Source: Clostridia bacterium
Lineage (GTDB): Bacteria > Bacillota > Clostridia > Christensenellales > UBA1242
Assembly (NCBI GenBank): GCA_017537515.1
Contig: JAFYKO010000136.1
Location: 1-7,314, forward strand
DNA length: 7,314 nt
Direction of reading: 5' to 3'
The notes under the pieces are model-generated. The model saw only the letters and a list, made by a program, of their open reading frames with translations, was not told the origin of the DNA and did not search any database. Made by a program: the position numbers and the translations under genes. Positions 6,018 through 7,314 of this stretch are shown here, piece by piece (positions within the stretch are counted from its first letter, which is position 1; the number at the start of each line of letters is the position of its first letter).

Positions 6018-6560
6018 TTAGAATTCCTTAGCGTTGACCTGGTCGGTTTGTTTTTGTTTGTCTAAGAATTTTGCGTTAAATTTAATCAATTTTGTTGTTA
6101 ACAAAACATCAAACTCGACAACTTGTTTTAAGAAGTGTATCATATCCACGTCCATTTTTTCAAGCCTATCTTCTTTTTCATAGTCAGTGAGCATTTTGTA
6201 GATTTGTTTTGTAGTCTTTAAAGTTCGATTATAAGAGCTGTCGAGTTCAAAAGCCAAGAGATTTGTGTTGGTGCTTGAGGTGAGAACTTGTGTTTTGTTA
6301 TATTCTTTCACCATCACCCTAACTGTAAGAAGTTGGAGAAAATTCATAAAACTTGAGGGAGTTGATAAGGAGTCTGGGTTTATGACAGTATTGTTCAAGA
6401 CCATCTCTGCTTTGTTTTGCAATAAGTGAAGCCCGGCGAGAAGAACTTTAAGTTTTGCATCAATCAATGGTGCTTGCATTTCTGTTGGGAAAGAAGAAAT
6501 TTTGTTTGATTTGTTTGTTATTTTTGCTTCAATTTTTTTTAAAACACTAAATTTTTTCAT
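6018..6560 (-). CDS. 180-aa unrecognised helical protein
   Basis: I do not recognise this family. The ATG at 6560 is preceded by AGAGGGT (6573-6567) with about 6-nt spacing, so the start is well supported. The protein is rich in Lys, Leu, Thr and Asn and contains no cysteine. It appears mostly alpha-helical and soluble, with a basic N-terminus (MKKFSVLKKIEAKI), a hydrophobic helical patch LIDAKLKVLLAGLHLL (32-47), a Ser/Pro-rich turn (60-70) and a long C-terminal helical stretch (108-170). No signal peptide or convincing membrane segment is seen. It starts 34 nt after the stop of the 189-aa gene with no terminator between, so the two are probably co-transcribed. The C-terminal tail (KQKQTDQVNAKEF) is polar and likely disordered. 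No hairpin terminator follows before the next promoter. Confidence 0.75.
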   Translation of the reverse strand: MKKFSVLKKIEAKITNKSNKISSFPTEMQAPLIDAKLKVLLAGLHLLQNKAEMVLNNTVINPDSLSTPSSFMNFLQLLTVRVMVKEYNKTQVLTSSTNTNLLAFELDSSYNRTLKTTKQIYKMLTDYEKEDRLEKMDVDMIHFLKQVVEFDVLLTTKLIKFNAKFLDKQKQTDQVNAKEF

Positions 6561-6594
6561 TTTTTTACCCTCTTTTTATAATTTTTTTTTGAAA

Positions 6595-7164
6595 TCAAAG
6601 CGATAAATCTTGTATTTCAAGAAGTTTGATGTAAAATTTTTGATTTAATTTTCTAAGTCCTTGGAAGTCTTCTATGGTTTGTATAAAGCGGTTTGAGAAT
6701 GCTTTTAGATTAAGCAGTTGATGGTATTGAATATGATTTTTTTTGCTAATAAAACCAACAAGACGTTCTGTTTCTTCGACATCATCGGCAATATTAACAA
6801 GTGAGTCCAACAAAAAGGCATCAAGTTTGGTGATGTCTTTGTTTTCAAGAACTCCAGCAATAAGTAATGCTTGTTTTTCAAGTTCTTTTTGAGATTTCTC
6901 GTCTAAAAAATTTTGTCTTTCATCCAATTCAAGTTGTTCGTTTCCGTCAAAACGCTCGATTTGGGTTTCAATTTTGTCTTTAAGTACATAATAAGAACTA
7001 ATAATAAATTTGATAACGTGGTCTCGATATTTGCAAAAATCAATTCTTTCTTGCAAGTTGCCTGAGTAATTTACCTTTTTTGAGTTTTTGACAAAATGAA
7101 AAATTTCAGGGCTTTCAAGATTGGTTATTAAATCTGGGATATTTCTTTTTTCATAGGATTGCAT
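6595..7164 (-). CDS. 189-aa unrecognised helical protein
   Basis: The family is not recognised. AAAGGAG (7179-7173) lies 8 nt before the ATG at 7164, giving a firm start; the stop is TGA. The sequence looks almost entirely alpha-helical and soluble: a helical region HVIKFIISSYYVLKDKIETQ (49-68), a charged, coiled-coil-like stretch rich in Glu, Lys and Gln (75-98), an acidic helix (120-135) and a C-terminal helix (150-185) rich in Leu, Phe and Gln. Only one cysteine (Cys44) is present, and there is no obvious catalytic motif, signal peptide or membrane helix. With its equally helical downstream neighbour it forms a two-gene unit; the similar size and composition suggest partners or distant relatives, which is an inference. 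No clear promoter is seen directly upstream. Confidence 0.75.
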   Translation of the reverse strand: MQSYEKRNIPDLITNLESPEIFHFVKNSKKVNYSGNLQERIDFCKYRDHVIKFIISSYYVLKDKIETQIERFDGNEQLELDERQNFLDEKSQKELEKQALLIAGVLENKDITKLDAFLLDSLVNIADDVEETERLVGFISKKNHIQYHQLLNLKAFSNRFIQTIEDFQGLRKLNQKFYIKLLEIQDLSL

Positions 7165-7196
7165 ATCGTTAACTCCTTTTTTTAATATTATCGGAA

Positions 7197-7235
7197 GTTG
7201 TCGTCAAGCACCCCGAAGGGGTATTTGACAGCAAC
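7197..7235. repeat. 39-nt imperfect hairpin upstream of the 189-aa gene
   Basis: Three stem segments nest regularly: GTTG/CAAC (7197-7200 with 7232-7235), GTCAA/TTGAC (7203-7207 with 7225-7229) and ACCCC/GGGGT (7210-7214 with 7218-7222), around a 3-nt loop. Each junction has one wobble-capable pair and one A/C mismatch. No T-run follows on either strand, so it is not a standard terminator. It lies 18 nt before the ribosome binding site of the minus-strand gene, so it may act as a leader or intercistronic RNA structure. Confidence 0.65.
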
Positions 7236-7241
7236 TGATGG

Positions 7242-7314
7242 TTATTCAAACTGTGATGCCTTGATTTTATCAAGGGGTTTGTGTAAACAAACCTGCATTG
7301 CGAATTTATGAGCA
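7242..7314 (-). CDS. possible 3' end of a further minus-strand gene
   Basis: From the window edge a minus-strand frame is open for 23 codons and ends at TAA (7244-7242), with the last residues KIKASQFE. Codon choice resembles the neighbouring genes. If real, this gene ends 77 nt before the 189-aa gene and would supply its missing promoter by read-through. The frame is too short to identify, and it runs through two perfect hairpins, so the segment may instead be a non-coding RNA. Confidence 0.3.
   Translation of the reverse strand, partial: AHKFAMQVCLHKPLDKIKASQFE
7259..7293. repeat. two abutting perfect 7-bp hairpins
   Basis: CCTTGAT/ATCAAGG (7259-7265 with 7269-7275, 3-nt loop) is immediately followed by GGTTTGT/ACAAACC (7276-7282 with 7287-7293, loop GTAA). 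There is no base between the two stems. On the + strand the second loop is a GNRA-type tetraloop. The arrangement looks like two coaxially stacked helices of a structured RNA. No known RNA family was recognised. Confidence 0.5.

Noticed and set aside
5834..6065. Two overlapping + strand frames of 65-66 aa
   Set aside because: They are antisense to the well-signalled 58-aa minus-strand gene and its promoter, lack ribosome binding sites, and have low-complexity Phe/Ile-rich translations.
7197..7235. Rho-independent terminator or T-box leader
   Set aside because: No T-run follows on either strand, and the T-box signature is absent.
7169..7312. Alternative minus-strand open frame through the hairpin region up to the ribosome binding site
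   Set aside because: Its translation is biased to Ser, Thr and Asn with atypical codons such as AGG and ATA, and it runs straight through the ribosome binding site of the next gene.

Overview
The window is AT-rich, with strong AGGAG-type ribosome binding sites, compact spacing, rho-independent terminators, TTG/GTG/ATG starts and ordinary TGA stops. Together with an oxygen-sensitive class III ribonucleotide reductase under a NrdR-type promoter, this suggests a low-GC Gram-positive-like (Bacillota/Clostridia-type) strict anaerobe, probably an uncultured gut lineage. The taxon is an inference from style and gene content, not a direct observation.

Left part, + strand (1-3343). The 3' end of rplI (ribosomal protein L9) closes with a hairpin terminator. 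A 184-bp intergenic region follows. It holds an inverted repeat, two NrdR-box-like sites 31 bp apart, and a perfect-consensus sigma-A promoter (TTGACA-17-TATAAT) with the better NrdR box inside its spacer. This drives nrdD (anaerobic ribonucleoside-triphosphate reductase) and nrdG (its radical-SAM activase, which starts at a TTG 43 nt after the nrdD stop). Together they make dNTPs without oxygen.

Middle part, + strand (3344-5751). A separate promoter-like element sits almost on top of the start codon of a 152-aa protein with a shikimate-kinase-like outline but no P-loop. That gene overlaps by ATGA a 625-aa protein that spans all three transketolase domains yet has lost nearly every thiamine-diphosphate and catalytic residue. 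The pair ends at a 13-bp perfect-stem bidirectional terminator. Two coupled, intact, apparently non-catalytic relatives of metabolic enzymes are the most unusual content of the window.

Right part, - strand (5760-7314). A 58-aa gene has its own near-consensus promoter, a strong ribosome binding site and an internal repeat. Upstream of it lie two adjacent unrecognised, helical, soluble-looking proteins (180 and 189 aa) that probably form an operon. The last ~150 bp hold three strong hairpins and perhaps the 3' end of another minus-strand reading frame. No tRNA, rRNA, CRISPR array, transposase or other mobile element was seen.
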